DNA of 38,457 bases from JASLCR01 sp036405515 (lineage in GTDB: Bacteria > Patescibacteriota > Saccharimonadia > Saccharimonadales > Saccharimonadaceae): the NCBI GenBank assembly GCA_036405515.1, contig DASWXM010000018.1:1-38457 (forward strand), written 5' to 3'. Every line of letters starts with the position of its first letter. Positions within the stretch are counted from its first letter, which is position 1. Made by a program: the position numbers and the translations under genes. Shown here in pieces: positions 8,231 to 14,968 of this stretch. The notes under the pieces are model-generated. The model had not been told where the DNA came from, searched no databases, and was given only the letters and a program-made list of their open reading frames with translations.

Positions 8231-8239
8231 AGTTGCAAC

Positions 8240-8644
8240 ATGGAGCAACTCGAGGAGCTATTTCGAACACATAATTTGCGACTCACGCATGCCCGTCGCA
8301 GTGTCTTTAAAGCACTCGAACAGGCCAGCTCGCCGTTATTCATTCACGACATTATCTCACTCTGCGTAAAGTCTGATCGCACCAGCATATATCGCAACCT
8401 AGAGATATTCCGCAAACTAGGTATTATCGAAGTTATTCCGACTGGCTGGAAACAGCGTTATGAGCTGTCCGATCTGTTTCGTGCGCACCACCACCACTTA
8501 CAGTGCACACGATGCCACGCACTCATTGCTATCAATACACCAGAGCTGGAAAAAACAATCCATACTCTTGCCAAGAGTCATGGCTACCAGCTCACTTCTC
8601 ACCATATCGAGCTTCATGGCCTCTGCGAAAAATGTCAAAAATGA
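8240..8644 (+). CDS. Fur-family metal-dependent repressor (Zur-like)
   Basis: Protein of 134 residues. An N-terminal winged helix (about 1-80, with the recognition segment DRTSIYRNLEIFRKLGI) is followed by a dimerisation/metal domain. That domain has the HHHH stretch before CTRC and a C-terminal CEKC pair, the two CxxC motifs that hold the structural zinc in many Fur/Zur/PerR proteins. The adjacent ZIP transporter makes a zinc-sensing Zur role the best guess; Fur or PerR activity cannot be excluded. The ATG lies 9 nt after the -10, so the mRNA is nearly leaderless. The operator overlaps its own promoter, so autoregulation is likely. Confidence 0.92.
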   Translation: MEQLEELFRTHNLRLTHARRSVFKALEQASSPLFIHDIISLCVKSDRTSIYRNLEIFRKLGIIEVIPTGWKQRYELSDLFRAHHHHLQCTRCHALIAINTPELEKTIHTLAKSHGYQLTSHHIELHGLCEKCQK

Positions 8645-8648
8645 GAAT

Positions 8649-8677
8649 GGGGCGACTGTCGAAATGACAGCCGCCCC
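8649..8677 (-). terminator. Intrinsic terminator of the 90-aa minus gene
   Basis: A 12-bp stem with one mismatch (8649-8660 with 8666-8677). On the minus strand it is followed by ATTCTCATTTTT, inside the end of the Fur-family gene. Confidence 0.65.
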
Positions 8678-8688
8678 GGTAGGTGATC

Positions 8689-8961
8689 TCACTCGTCGAA
8701 TGAATCGACCGGCCGGACGAAGACGTCATACAACATCTTTCCTGCCCACAGGCACGTCGTGAGGATCATGAGGGCATCCATCATCACCAGAAGGATCTCG
8801 AGCGGCAGCTTCTCCGGGTTTGAACTCCGCATGGCTACCGTGATGGCCGTGCACAGGATGGCAAACCCGAGAAGTCTCTGGTGACGCTCGAAGATCCGCC
8901 ACCGGTGCACGCTGACAAACTCATTCCGTTCCAGCAGGAACAGACCGATCCGAGAAGTCAT
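8689..8961 (-). CDS. Small membrane protein of unknown function (90 aa)
   Basis: The chosen start is the ATG at 8961, which has AAGGAG 5-6 nt upstream; an upstream in-frame ATG at 8982 lacks this. Two hydrophobic segments (about residues 27-45 and 52-80) suggest a two-pass membrane protein. Its C-terminus is acidic. No family is recognised. It has its own near-consensus promoter, a Shine-Dalgarno leader of about 40 nt and a terminator, matching the design of the other small cassette genes here. Confidence 0.7.
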   Translation of the reverse strand: MTSRIGLFLLERNEFVSVHRWRIFERHQRLLGFAILCTAITVAMRSSNPEKLPLEILLVMMDALMILTTCLWAGKMLYDVFVRPVDSFDE

Positions 8962-9007
8962 TACTTCTCCTTTCATAGTCATCTACATGCAATCCCTACA
9001 GCTTAAT

Positions 9008-9036
9008 ATTATACAATCATGGCTCTATATTAGCAA
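9008..9036 (-). promoter_or_regulatory. Promoter of the 90-aa membrane gene
   Basis: On the minus strand TTGCTA (9036-9031), 17 nt, TATAAT (9013-9008). Confidence 0.7.
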
Positions 9037-9041
9037 TAGGC

Positions 9042-9069
9042 TTGACGCCTACGAATGCAGGAGTATGCT
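9042..9069 (+). promoter_or_regulatory. Promoter giving a leaderless mRNA for the 114-aa gene
   Basis: TTGACG (9042-9047), 16 nt, TATGCT (9064-9069). Only 6 nt separate the -10 from the ATG at 9076, so the predicted +1 is the start codon itself. Confidence 0.65.
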
Positions 9070-9075
9070 TGAGTT

Positions 9076-9420
9076 ATGAGCACACATCCATCAGAAGCCA
9101 CCCAGGCAGGCAGAACAGAATTTTGGGAAGGCATCATCGACAAAGAATTGGAAGGATACCATCAGATCGCCGAAGGTATTAGAGCTTGGAAGCCGCTTGA
9201 TCTCATGCGACGCAAGGCACAACTTAAACGTCTAGAAGATTTTATTATGCGAGCAACTGTCATCATCCGAGAAAGTCGAGAGGCAGACGAGCAGCTTACT
9301 ATACGTAAGGCGGCCGTATACCAGGAGGATTCAAATATTCAAGAGGATGGATGGATCGACTTACCATCAAACCCAGACCAAGCTGGAAGTGCACTACTCA
9401 GCAATCCTGAAATTGCATAA
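9076..9420 (+). CDS. Hypothetical protein (114 aa)
   Basis: No family recognised. The 114-residue protein is soluble, acidic and probably helical in its first 80 residues (Leu/Arg/Glu-rich), with a disordered polar tail. Base composition resembles the housekeeping genes. It has no Shine-Dalgarno and starts directly after its -10 element, unlike the cassette genes immediately on either side. Confidence 0.65.
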   Translation: MSTHPSEATQAGRTEFWEGIIDKELEGYHQIAEGIRAWKPLDLMRRKAQLKRLEDFIMRATVIIRESREADEQLTIRKAAVYQEDSNIQEDGWIDLPSNPDQAGSALLSNPEIA

Positions 9421-9441
9421 ATCATATATAGATGATATGAT
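9413..9441 (+). promoter_or_regulatory. Promoter of the first shared-leader cassette
   Basis: TTGCAT (9413-9418), 17 nt, TATGAT (9436-9441). Seven bases after the -10, at 9448, the conserved leader begins. Confidence 0.7.
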
Positions 9442-9447
9442 ACTCTC

Positions 9448-9531
9448 AATTTCGTCGAGCGGCGAAAGCCGTGAGACATCTCCAGCAACCCACCGCTCCG
9501 AAATCGGAGCTTGAAAGATAGGAAAAAGCAA
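9448..9531 (+). promoter_or_regulatory. Structured 5' leader, copy 1 of a repeated leader RNA
   Basis: The first 39 nt (9448-9486) are identical to 10121-10159, and a second block of 23 nt (9492-9514) is identical to 10162-10184. Two hairpins can form: GCGGC-GAAA-GCCGT (GNRA-type loop) and GCTCCG-AAAT-CGGAGC. The element starts at the predicted transcription start in both copies. It lies before a gene whose product is unrelated to that of copy 2, so the conservation belongs to the RNA or DNA and not to the protein. Confidence 0.8.
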
Positions 9532-10026
9532 ATGATGCAGTACTTGCGACTGCTGTTTCTCATCCCGATGCTCCGCAGCCTCATGCTGTATGACATCTCG
9601 ATGATGAAGGAAGGCGACGAGCCAACCCAAGAGTCGGGGAAGCCCGACTTCACCGAGCTCGACGAACTGGTCAAGCTGCACGCCAAAGCCGTACTGCACA
9701 TGAATGCATTGGGCTGGCCTGTCGGGAGTATTCACCAGATCCGGGTGGGCTACAAGCCCGTCAAGGGACCGCACTGGTGGTCGCGGACGAAGCAGATTCC
9801 GATCTACGAGGACATGTTCGGCGCTTCCACGTTCGCAGGCCTCCACATCATGCGAAGCGGTGCCATCTACCAGAGGCCGCTCCTGCATGAATGCATCGGA
9901 CATTCTGCGCGCAAGACATGGCAGCAACTGGACCTAGTCCGTATCGACCAGAAGACCCGGCGTCACCTCATCGATGCCTTCGAGTACATCCTCGACATGA
10001 CACCCCAGCCCGTCTACATCCCGTAG
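9532..10026 (+). CDS. Unknown protein with an HExxxH motif (164 aa)
   Basis: The start is ATG at 9532 or 9535, with AGGA about 8-10 nt upstream; the frame extends further upstream from a TTG at 9511 but that lies in the conserved leader. The 164-residue product has a hydrophobic N-terminus (about 1-20) that could be a membrane anchor or signal. It also has a Trp-rich patch (PHWWSRT) and the sequence HECIGHSARKTW. HECIGH resembles the zinc-peptidase HExxH motif but has one extra residue between the histidines, so protease activity is not claimed. G+C content is clearly above that of the neighbours at 9076 and 11108. The gene ends in a strong terminator. Confidence 0.7.
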   Translation: MMQYLRLLFLIPMLRSLMLYDISMMKEGDEPTQESGKPDFTELDELVKLHAKAVLHMNALGWPVGSIHQIRVGYKPVKGPHWWSRTKQIPIYEDMFGASTFAGLHIMRSGAIYQRPLLHECIGHSARKTWQQLDLVRIDQKTRRHLIDAFEYILDMTPQPVYIP

Positions 10027-10033
10027 TCAAACC

Positions 10034-10048
10034 GCCCCTCAAGCTCCA
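10034..10048 (+). repeat. 15-nt block before the terminator, copy 1
   Basis: GCCCCTCAAGCTCCA occurs here and at 10674-10688, each time just after the stop codon and just before the terminator stem. Confidence 0.7.
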
Positions 10049-10080
10049 AGCCCTCGACTCGCGCAGTCGGGGGCTTGGTT
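10046..10080 (+). terminator. Intrinsic terminator of the first shared-leader cassette
   Basis: A 14-bp stem with one T-G pair (10046-10059 with 10065-10078), 5-nt loop, followed by TTAATTCT. Confidence 0.75.
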
Positions 10081-10085
10081 AATTC

Positions 10086-10114
10086 TAGACATAAATACTA
10101 AAAAGTGATATAGT
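10086..10114 (+). promoter_or_regulatory. Promoter of the second shared-leader cassette
   Basis: TAGACA (10086-10091), 17 nt, TATAGT (10109-10114). The conserved leader begins at 10121, again the seventh base after the -10. Confidence 0.7.
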
Positions 10115-10120
10115 TCAAAC

Positions 10121-10200
10121 AATTTCGTCGAGCGGCGAAAGCCGTGAGACATCTCCAGCCGACCGCTCCGAAATCGGAGCTTGAGAGAGAAGAGATAGTA
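10121..10200 (+). promoter_or_regulatory. Structured 5' leader, copy 2 of the repeated leader RNA
   Basis: Shares blocks of 39 and 23 identical nt with the leader at 9448. Both hairpins are preserved. The sequences diverge between the blocks and again in the last roughly 16 nt before each start codon. Confidence 0.8.
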
Positions 10201-10668
10201 ATGACCGGTACGTCCTCCAGGCGTTCCGCCGAAGATGCGCTGCGCGAACGTGATCGAGAAAACCGACAGCAAGCAGTCGAAGCCGCAAGGCGCGATTCTG
10301 AAGCGAGACGCCACCAACTTGAAGAGATCGAGCAGCAGAGGCAAGCACTACTTGCTCAGCTCGTCTTCGAGCAGCAGGCTGCGATCAGTCGGCTACATGC
10401 CCGCGACTGGGATGTGCCGGACGGTGAGATAGGAACAGTCATCACCTCAGAGGGATGGCTGGGCCTCAGCTTCTTGCGAACGACGAGGGAGATGGCTTTA
10501 TGGCCAGTTGGCCATGGTGCCTATCTGGGTTCAGACGGTAACCTGTGGTATGACCCAGCCCACGTGAGCATGGCGTACAAGCGTTTTCGTCCCTACAACC
10601 CAAGCAACCTGGGTAACATCGAGATCATCAGGTTCATCCTCGATAAGATCCATGTACTTGGCACCTGA
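10201..10668 (+). CDS. Unknown coiled-coil protein (155 aa)
   Basis: The ATG at 10201 follows the shared leader; the purine-rich AGAGAAGAG lies about 8 nt upstream. Residues about 8-65 are strongly charged (Arg/Glu/Gln) and likely form a coiled coil. Residues about 70-155 form a separate globular part rich in aromatic residues (WDVPDG, NLWYDP). It has no hydrophobic segment and no resemblance to the product of the preceding cassette. Base composition is GC-rich compared with dprA. No function can be assigned. Confidence 0.7.
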   Translation: MTGTSSRRSAEDALRERDRENRQQAVEAARRDSEARRHQLEEIEQQRQALLAQLVFEQQAAISRLHARDWDVPDGEIGTVITSEGWLGLSFLRTTREMALWPVGHGAYLGSDGNLWYDPAHVSMAYKRFRPYNPSNLGNIEIIRFILDKIHVLGT

Positions 10669-10673
10669 CCAGA

Positions 10674-10688
10674 GCCCCTCAAGCTCCA
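10674..10688 (+). repeat. 15-nt block before the terminator, copy 2
   Basis: Identical to 10034-10048 and in the same position between stop codon and terminator stem. Confidence 0.7.
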
Positions 10689-10724
10689 GACCCCCGATTC
10701 ATGAGTCGGGGGTTTTGAGCTTTT
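10681..10724 (+). terminator. Intrinsic terminator of the second shared-leader cassette
   Basis: Inner stem CCCCCGA/TCGGGGG (10691-10697 with 10706-10712) followed by TTTT. The flanking AAGCTC/GAGCTT (10681-10686 with 10717-10722) can pair outside it and is also followed by T residues. Confidence 0.75.
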
Positions 10725-10733
10725 AAGACAAAT

Positions 10734-10771
10734 AAAAAGAGACCAGGTAAGGGTGGGCATCACCTGGCCTC
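10734..10771 (-). terminator. Terminator of the minus-strand unit
   Basis: A 10-bp stem with one mismatch (10739-10748 with 10762-10771), followed on the minus strand by TTTTTATTT. Confidence 0.7.
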
Positions 10772-11053
10772 GTTTTACCCTTCAACCCACACCGAGAACA
10801 AAGCGTCATGCGGTAACTCCACGAGACCGTGCGCCTGAGCGAATCACTACTGGATAGTTGTTCTTTGAAATGGTATCCTCGACTCCGAAAAGCCGGGGGT
10901 TAAAGGGGTTAGTATGCGCGTCATGCTTTCTATCGGCTTCGTAGTGGAGGGTAGAATACTGCGAAGCACATGACGTGCAATCTAACATAAGTTAGAATAG
11001 GGGGTATAAGGTGCGTTTGGTTGGACCTCGCAGAGGTTTCTCCAACCAATCAT
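10735..11053 (-). ncRNA. Candidate RNA or short-ORF transcript of unknown type, about 320 nt
   Basis: The roughly 440-nt gap between the cassette at 10201 and dprA contains no gene longer than 60 codons but forms a complete minus-strand transcription unit. It has a TTGACT/TAATAT promoter, a 5' hairpin (TTGGTTGG at 11049-11042 pairing with CCAACCAA at 11024-11017, with ACCTC/GAGGT inside), a small CTAAC/GTTAG hairpin (10982-10995), and a terminator with TTTTT at 10738-10734. Three short frames tile it. A 23-codon frame starts with ATG at 11053, almost at the predicted +1. A 60-codon frame (10988-10806) overlaps its stop. A 28-codon frame (10809-10723) overlaps in an ATGA. The last two carry CTSC and CSRC. 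It is either a structured RNA or a decayed/short Cys-containing peptide operon. tmRNA, RNase P and SRP hallmarks were not seen. Confidence 0.45.
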
Positions 11054-11058
11054 GCACC

Positions 11059-11087
11059 ATATTAGCACGTATTTGACTTTTAGTCAA
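11059..11087 (-). promoter_or_regulatory. Promoter of the minus-strand unit
   Basis: On the minus strand TTGACT (11087-11082), 17 nt, TAATAT (11064-11059). The -35 forms an inverted repeat with the dprA -35 (TTGACT at 11073-11078), so the two divergent promoters overlap. Confidence 0.55.
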
Positions 11088-11101
11088 TACCTTTCGACAC
11101 T
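11073..11101 (+). promoter_or_regulatory. Promoter of dprA
   Basis: TTGACT (11073-11078), 17 nt, GACACT (11096-11101), then 6 nt to the ATG at 11108. The -10 is weak but the spacing matches the leaderless pattern. Confidence 0.4.
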
Positions 11102-11107
11102 TTTTCT

Positions 11108-11965
11108 ATGAAAATCAATAAGATTTCACCTCTAGACAATAAATATCTCCAGATTGTAGATAATATTGCCAAACCGCCAAAAAGCTTATATTACGCAGGA
11201 ACTTTACCTGAAAAGCGACTTCCCACCGTCGCCATCGTTGGTACCCGCAAACCTACCAGCTACGGTAAAGAAGTAACGGTGCGCTTTGCCGAAGAACTAG
11301 CCCGAAGAGGCATACTCATTGTCAGCGGCCTTGCACTTGGCGTCGATGGTCTCGCTCATAAAGCAGCAATCGAAGCGGGCGGCAAAACCATCGCGGTACT
11401 AGGCAATGGCCTGCCCGAGATCTACCCGGCGTCCCACAGAAACCTTGCAAACGAAATCATCAATAGTGGGGGAGCGATAATGAGTGAATACGAACCGCAT
11501 ACCAAAGCTCGCCCTCACTACTTCTTGGAAAGAAACCGCATAGTCAGCGGCTTGGCTGACGCGATTATTATCACCGAGGCGGCAGCACAAAGCGGCACAC
11601 TCAATACTGCCGCACATGCGCTTGAGCAGGGTAAGGAGGTATTCGTTGTACCTGGAAATATCACCAGCCCAATGAGTCTTGGATGTAATCAACTGATCAA
11701 ACAAGGCGCCACACCTCTCACTGACAGCGACGATATATTATCGGTTATCGCTCCCGACACACTTGCCAGCCAAGCCATACTGCCACTCGGCTCGAACCCG
11801 CTTGAGACAAGTATTCTGCAGTTCATGGCCAGTGGTGTACGAGATGGCGATGAAATCCGTCTCAAAGCCGGACTAGATGCTACTGAGTTCTCAACCGCCC
11901 TAACTATGCTCGAGATCAACGGAGTCATCCGCAATCTTGGCGCAAATCAGTGGACAATACGCTAA
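11108..11965 (+). CDS. dprA: DNA processing protein DprA (Smf)
   Basis: Cytosolic protein of 285 residues that loads RecA on incoming single-stranded DNA during natural transformation. The Rossmann-like core is complete: VGTRKPTSYG, SGLALGVDGLAHKAA, AVLGNGLPEIYP, SEYEP and RNRIVSGLADA. A short winged-helix-like domain occupies the C-terminus (about 225-285). The N-terminal SAM-like extension of larger homologues is reduced to about 40 residues. The isolated prepilin-like gene at 14969 fits with DNA uptake competence, though the uptake machinery itself is not in the window. Confidence 0.94.
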   Translation: MKINKISPLDNKYLQIVDNIAKPPKSLYYAGTLPEKRLPTVAIVGTRKPTSYGKEVTVRFAEELARRGILIVSGLALGVDGLAHKAAIEAGGKTIAVLGNGLPEIYPASHRNLANEIINSGGAIMSEYEPHTKARPHYFLERNRIVSGLADAIIITEAAAQSGTLNTAAHALEQGKEVFVVPGNITSPMSLGCNQLIKQGATPLTDSDDILSVIAPDTLASQAILPLGSNPLETSILQFMASGVRDGDEIRLKAGLDATEFSTALTMLEINGVIRNLGANQWTIR

Positions 11966-11980
11966 CATTATGATTTAATA
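11951..11980 (+). promoter_or_regulatory. Possible promoter of the HIT-like cassette gene
   Basis: TGGACA (11951-11956), 18 nt, TTAATA (11975-11980), within the end of dprA. The spacing is acceptable but the -10 is weak. Confidence 0.35.
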
Positions 11981-11986
11981 AATCGG

Positions 11987-12031
11987 TCTGGTGCGGAATG
12001 TCCGCGCCTCGAAGAATCGAAAGGTGGAATC
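11987..12031 (+). promoter_or_regulatory. Leader hairpin and Shine-Dalgarno of the HIT-like cassette gene
   Basis: A 7-bp hairpin (GGTGCGG, loop AATGT, CCGCGCC with one wobble pair) and a second small one (TCGA-AGAA-TCGA) precede AAGGTGG, which lies 5 nt before the ATG. The layout resembles the hairpin leaders of the other cassettes, but the sequence differs. Confidence 0.5.
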
Positions 12032-12493
12032 ATGACCGATTCCAATGGAAAGAAGTGTCCGCTCTGCATCGAGAACGGTCTGATGACCACCATCCTCTGG
12101 CAGGACGACGAGGCCTACCTGTGTCGACGAGTAGATTTCTCGACCGGCGCAGCTCGGGTGATGGAGAACGAATACATGTTCGTCTCCAAGCATCACACGA
12201 CAACCGAACCGAGCTGGCTGGCAGCGAAAGCTCAGCCTGTCTTGAAGCAGTTCGGCATCAAGCCTGACACCGATTACACCAACTACACGGTGGAGTACGG
12301 CAGGTCGCTGGAGCACTTCCACCGGCACTTCGTCGTGCGCGCCGACCCCTTCGGGATCGGACTCAACGGCATGATCACGCTCGCAACCCAGCAGCGTGAC
12401 AGGATCCAAGAGCTCGAGGCTGAGCTGGCACAAACACGGCGCCAGCTCGTCGAGGCCCGCCGCACAGCCGGCATGCAACTCACCGGGTTATAG
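12032..12493 (+). CDS. HIT-like protein with CxxC and coiled-coil tail (153 aa)
   Basis: The ATG at 12032 has a good Shine-Dalgarno (AAGGTGG). Residues 1-115 resemble the HIT superfamily: a CPLC pair near the N-terminus, then a stretch ending in EHFHRHFVVR, close to the histidine triad pattern of nucleotide hydrolases and transferases. The last 35 residues form a charged helix. The assignment to HIT enzymes is tentative because the triad spacing is not exact. G+C content is high relative to dprA and topA. The gene is flanked by its own leader and terminator, and so belongs to the small-cassette class. Confidence 0.7.
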   Translation: MTDSNGKKCPLCIENGLMTTILWQDDEAYLCRRVDFSTGAARVMENEYMFVSKHHTTTEPSWLAAKAQPVLKQFGIKPDTDYTNYTVEYGRSLEHFHRHFVVRADPFGIGLNGMITLATQQRDRIQELEAELAQTRRQLVEARRTAGMQLTGL

Positions 12494-12514
12494 CGATTCA
12501 TCGCACCAGGCGAC

Positions 12515-12546
12515 ACCCCACCATGCTTCCGCGTGCGTGGGGTTTT
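12515..12546 (+). terminator. Intrinsic terminator of the HIT-like cassette
   Basis: Stem ACCCCAC/GTGGGGT (12515-12521 with 12537-12543) with partial inner pairing, followed by TTTT. Confidence 0.75.
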
Positions 12547-12556
12547 CGCTTTGGAC

Positions 12557-12585
12557 TTGCATTTTCAAAAAACATTGCGTAGAGT
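12557..12585 (+). promoter_or_regulatory. Promoter of topA
   Basis: TTGCAT (12557-12562), 17 nt, TAGAGT (12580-12585). The leader is about 25 nt with AGAGAG before the ATG at 12617. Confidence 0.55.
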
Positions 12586-12616
12586 AAGCAGTTGTGTTTA
12601 CGTAGAGAGAGTAACC

Positions 12617-14923
12617 ATGAGCAAGAATCTAGTTATAGTCGAGTCACCAGCCAAAGCCAAGACGATCGAGAAGTATCTCGGTAAAGATTTTCACGTACTT
12701 TCAAGCGTGGGTCACATTCGCTCTATTGTAAAAAAGACAAAAGATGGCACTCCGCCAATCGATGTAAAAAATAACTTCGAAACCGTCTACGAGGTTGACC
12801 CTGAAAAGAAAAAGGTTATTACTGAGCTCAAAAAACAGGTAAAAGTGGTCGGTCCTGAAAATGTCTGGCTTGCAACCGATGAGGACCGCGAAGGGGAGGC
12901 TATCGCTTGGCATCTTTGTGAAGTCCTGAAACTTGATCCGAAGACAACTAAACGTATCGTATTTCATGAAATCACAAAGTCAGCGATCGAAGAGGCAATC
13001 AAGCAGCCGCGTACCGTTGACATGCACCTCGTACAGGCGCAGCAGGCTCGTCAAATCCTTGACCGTATCGTCGGCTTCGAGCTCTCACCCGTCGTCTGGC
13101 AAAAAGTACCTGGCGGTAAATCTGCCGGTCGTGTCCAGAGTCCCGCCGTCCGACTACTCGTTGAGCGCGAGCAGGAGATCCAAAGCTTCGAAGACTCAAG
13201 CCAGTTTAAAGTATCGGCGCTTTTTTATCATGATAACCAAGAGTTCAAAGCAGAGCTTAAACAGCGTTTTGATACCGAAGAAGAAGCAACTACGTTTCTT
13301 GAGAGCCTAAAAGATGCGACATTTACTGTCTCCGACGTGACAAAGAGTCCAGGCACTCGCAACCCAGGGGCACCGTTTACTACCAGTACCTTGCAGCAGG
13401 AAGCCAATAGCAAGCTTGGCTTTGGTTCAAAGGCTACTATGGCAAGTGCTCAGAAGCTATATCAGGATGGTAAGATCACCTACATGCGTACCGATAGCGT
13501 CAATTTGTCTGGCCAGGCTATTGCTGCGGCGACCGAATTCATTAAGCGCTTGTATGGTCCGGAATATTCAACAGTCCGCAAATTTAAGACAAAAAATGCG
13601 TCGGCACAAGAGGCTCACGAAGCAATTCGCCCGACTGATATGTCACGCGAGACAGCGAGCAATAATGAGTATGATCAGAAGCTTTACGACCTCATCCGTC
13701 GTCGCACCCTCGCTAGCCAGATGAGTCCAGCAAAGCTTGAGAATACCACCGTTACGATCACCGTATCGACACGTGACGAGATATTTGAAGCAAAGGGCCA
13801 GGTGATTACTTTTGATGGATTTCTGCGAGTGTATGGTGCCTCAAAAGAGGAACTACTGCCACCACTCACCGCCAAAGATGAACTTAATGCGTCAGAAATT
13901 AGTGCGCGCCAGGTATTTGCCAAACCGCCAGCCCGCTATACCGAAGGTTCTCTTGTCAAAAAACTCGAAGAGCTTGGTATCGGACGCCCGAGCACCTACG
14001 CCACGATCATCGACACCGTACAGACCCGTGGCTATGTAGAAAAAGGTGACGGGGAGGGCAAGCCTCGCAAAGCAATCGTCCTGTCCCTTATCGAAGGTGG
14101 TGTAGAACGCGAAGTTGTTGAAGAAAAGACCGGATCTACAAAGGGCAAGCTTATCCCAACCCCAAGTGGTGAGCTGATCGCTGGCTTCTTAGGTGATCAC
14201 TTTGAGCAAGTCGTTGATTACGACTTTACCGCTAATGTTGAGCAAGAGTTTGACCGAATAGCCGAAGACAAACTCGCCCGCAACGATATGCTACGTGATT
14301 TCTATGGTCCATTCCACAAACTTATTGAACAATCTGGCGGCATCGACCGTTCAACCGTCGGCACTAATAGAGAAGTGGGTATTGATCCAAAAACCAACAA
14401 ACCAATCATTGCACGGTTCGGCCGTTTTGGTCCGATGCTCCAGCTAGGCACGTCAGAAGATACCGAAAAGCCACAATTTGCGCCCCTACCTGCAGGTAAA
14501 AAACTCGAGAGCATCACGCTCGAAGAAGCACTCTATGCCTTCAAGCTTCCACGGCTCGTTGGTCAGACAAAAGATGGTCAGGATATCAAAGCAAACATTG
14601 GTCGTTTTGGTCCATATATCCAGGTTGGTAAACTATTTGTCAGTATTAAGCCCGAAGATCCCTATGATATCACTCTTGAGAAAGCACTCGAACTCTACGA
14701 TGCCAAGCTGAAAGCCGAAGCAGAGAAAAATATTGCCGATTTTGGTGACGGCATCAAGGTGTTGAACGGTCGTTTTGGTCCATATATCACCGATGGCAAG
14801 AAAAATGCCAAGATTCCAAAAGACGACGATCCGAAAACAATTACTCATGAGCAAGCTAAAAAAATCCTTGCTGAAGCACCAGCCAAAAAGGCGCGCGCTC
14901 GTCGCCAGACGAAAAAGAAATAG
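12617..14923 (+). CDS. topA: DNA topoisomerase I
   Basis: Type IA topoisomerase of 768 residues that relaxes negative supercoils. The start is ATG at 12617 (MSKNLVIVESPAKAKT); the frame is open upstream to 12533 but that part crosses the promoter. The TOPRIM domain shows VESPAKA and the DEDREGE metal site. The catalytic tyrosine is Tyr289 in YMRTDSVNLS. The Cys4 zinc fingers of E. coli TopA are absent. The C-terminal third instead carries three repeats around RFGPxxQxG or RFGPYI (near 14420, 14600 and 14770) and ends in a Lys/Arg-rich tail. This matches the C-terminal repeat type known from several other bacterial phyla. Confidence 0.97.
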   Translation: MSKNLVIVESPAKAKTIEKYLGKDFHVLSSVGHIRSIVKKTKDGTPPIDVKNNFETVYEVDPEKKKVITELKKQVKVVGPENVWLATDEDREGEAIAWHLCEVLKLDPKTTKRIVFHEITKSAIEEAIKQPRTVDMHLVQAQQARQILDRIVGFELSPVVWQKVPGGKSAGRVQSPAVRLLVEREQEIQSFEDSSQFKVSALFYHDNQEFKAELKQRFDTEEEATTFLESLKDATFTVSDVTKSPGTRNPGAPFTTSTLQQEANSKLGFGSKATMASAQKLYQDGKITYMRTDSVNLSGQAIAAATEFIKRLYGPEYSTVRKFKTKNASAQEAHEAIRPTDMSRETASNNEYDQKLYDLIRRRTLASQMSPAKLENTTVTITVSTRDEIFEAKGQVITFDGFLRVYGASKEELLPPLTAKDELNASEISARQVFAKPPARYTEGSLVKKLEELGIGRPSTYATIIDTVQTRGYVEKGDGEGKPRKAIVLSLIEGGVEREVVEEKTGSTKGKLIPTPSGELIAGFLGDHFEQVVDYDFTANVEQEFDRIAEDKLARNDMLRDFYGPFHKLIEQSGGIDRSTVGTNREVGIDPKTNKPIIARFGRFGPMLQLGTSEDTEKPQFAPLPAGKKLESITLEEALYAFKLPRLVGQTKDGQDIKANIGRFGPYIQVGKLFVSIKPEDPYDITLEKALELYDAKLKAEAEKNIADFGDGIKVLNGRFGPYITDGKKNAKIPKDDDPKTITHEQAKKILAEAPAKKARARRQTKKK

Positions 14924-14956
14924 AAGACCTTTTTCCAATTCAAGCCGCTCATGCTT

Positions 14957-14962
14957 TATAAT
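14957..14962 (+). promoter_or_regulatory. -10 element before the pilin-like gene
   Basis: A perfect TATAAT ends 6 nt before the ATG at 14969. No convincing -35 is seen. Confidence 0.45.
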
Positions 14963-14968
14963 CATGGT

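Noticed and set aside
8240..8644. Alternative genetic code with TGA read as an amino acid
   Set aside because: TGA ends the Fur-family and LexA-like genes exactly at the expected C-termini, so it acts as a stop codon.
9886..9930. Calling the 164-aa protein a zinc metalloprotease
   Set aside because: HECIGH has three residues between Glu and the second His instead of two, and no third ligand was identified.
10735..11053. tmRNA, RNase P RNA or SRP RNA on the minus strand
   Set aside because: The tmRNA tag frame and tRNA-like 3' end, the RNase P core segments (GAGGAAAGUCC, ACAGAA) and the SRP GGAAGG/AGCAG tetraloop region are not present. The unit is kept as of unknown type.
11011..11057. Long hairpin (GGTGC...GCACC) as a plus-strand terminator before dprA
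   Set aside because: No T run follows on the plus strand. Its inner stem (TTGGTTGG/CCAACCAA) fits the 5' end of the minus-strand unit instead.
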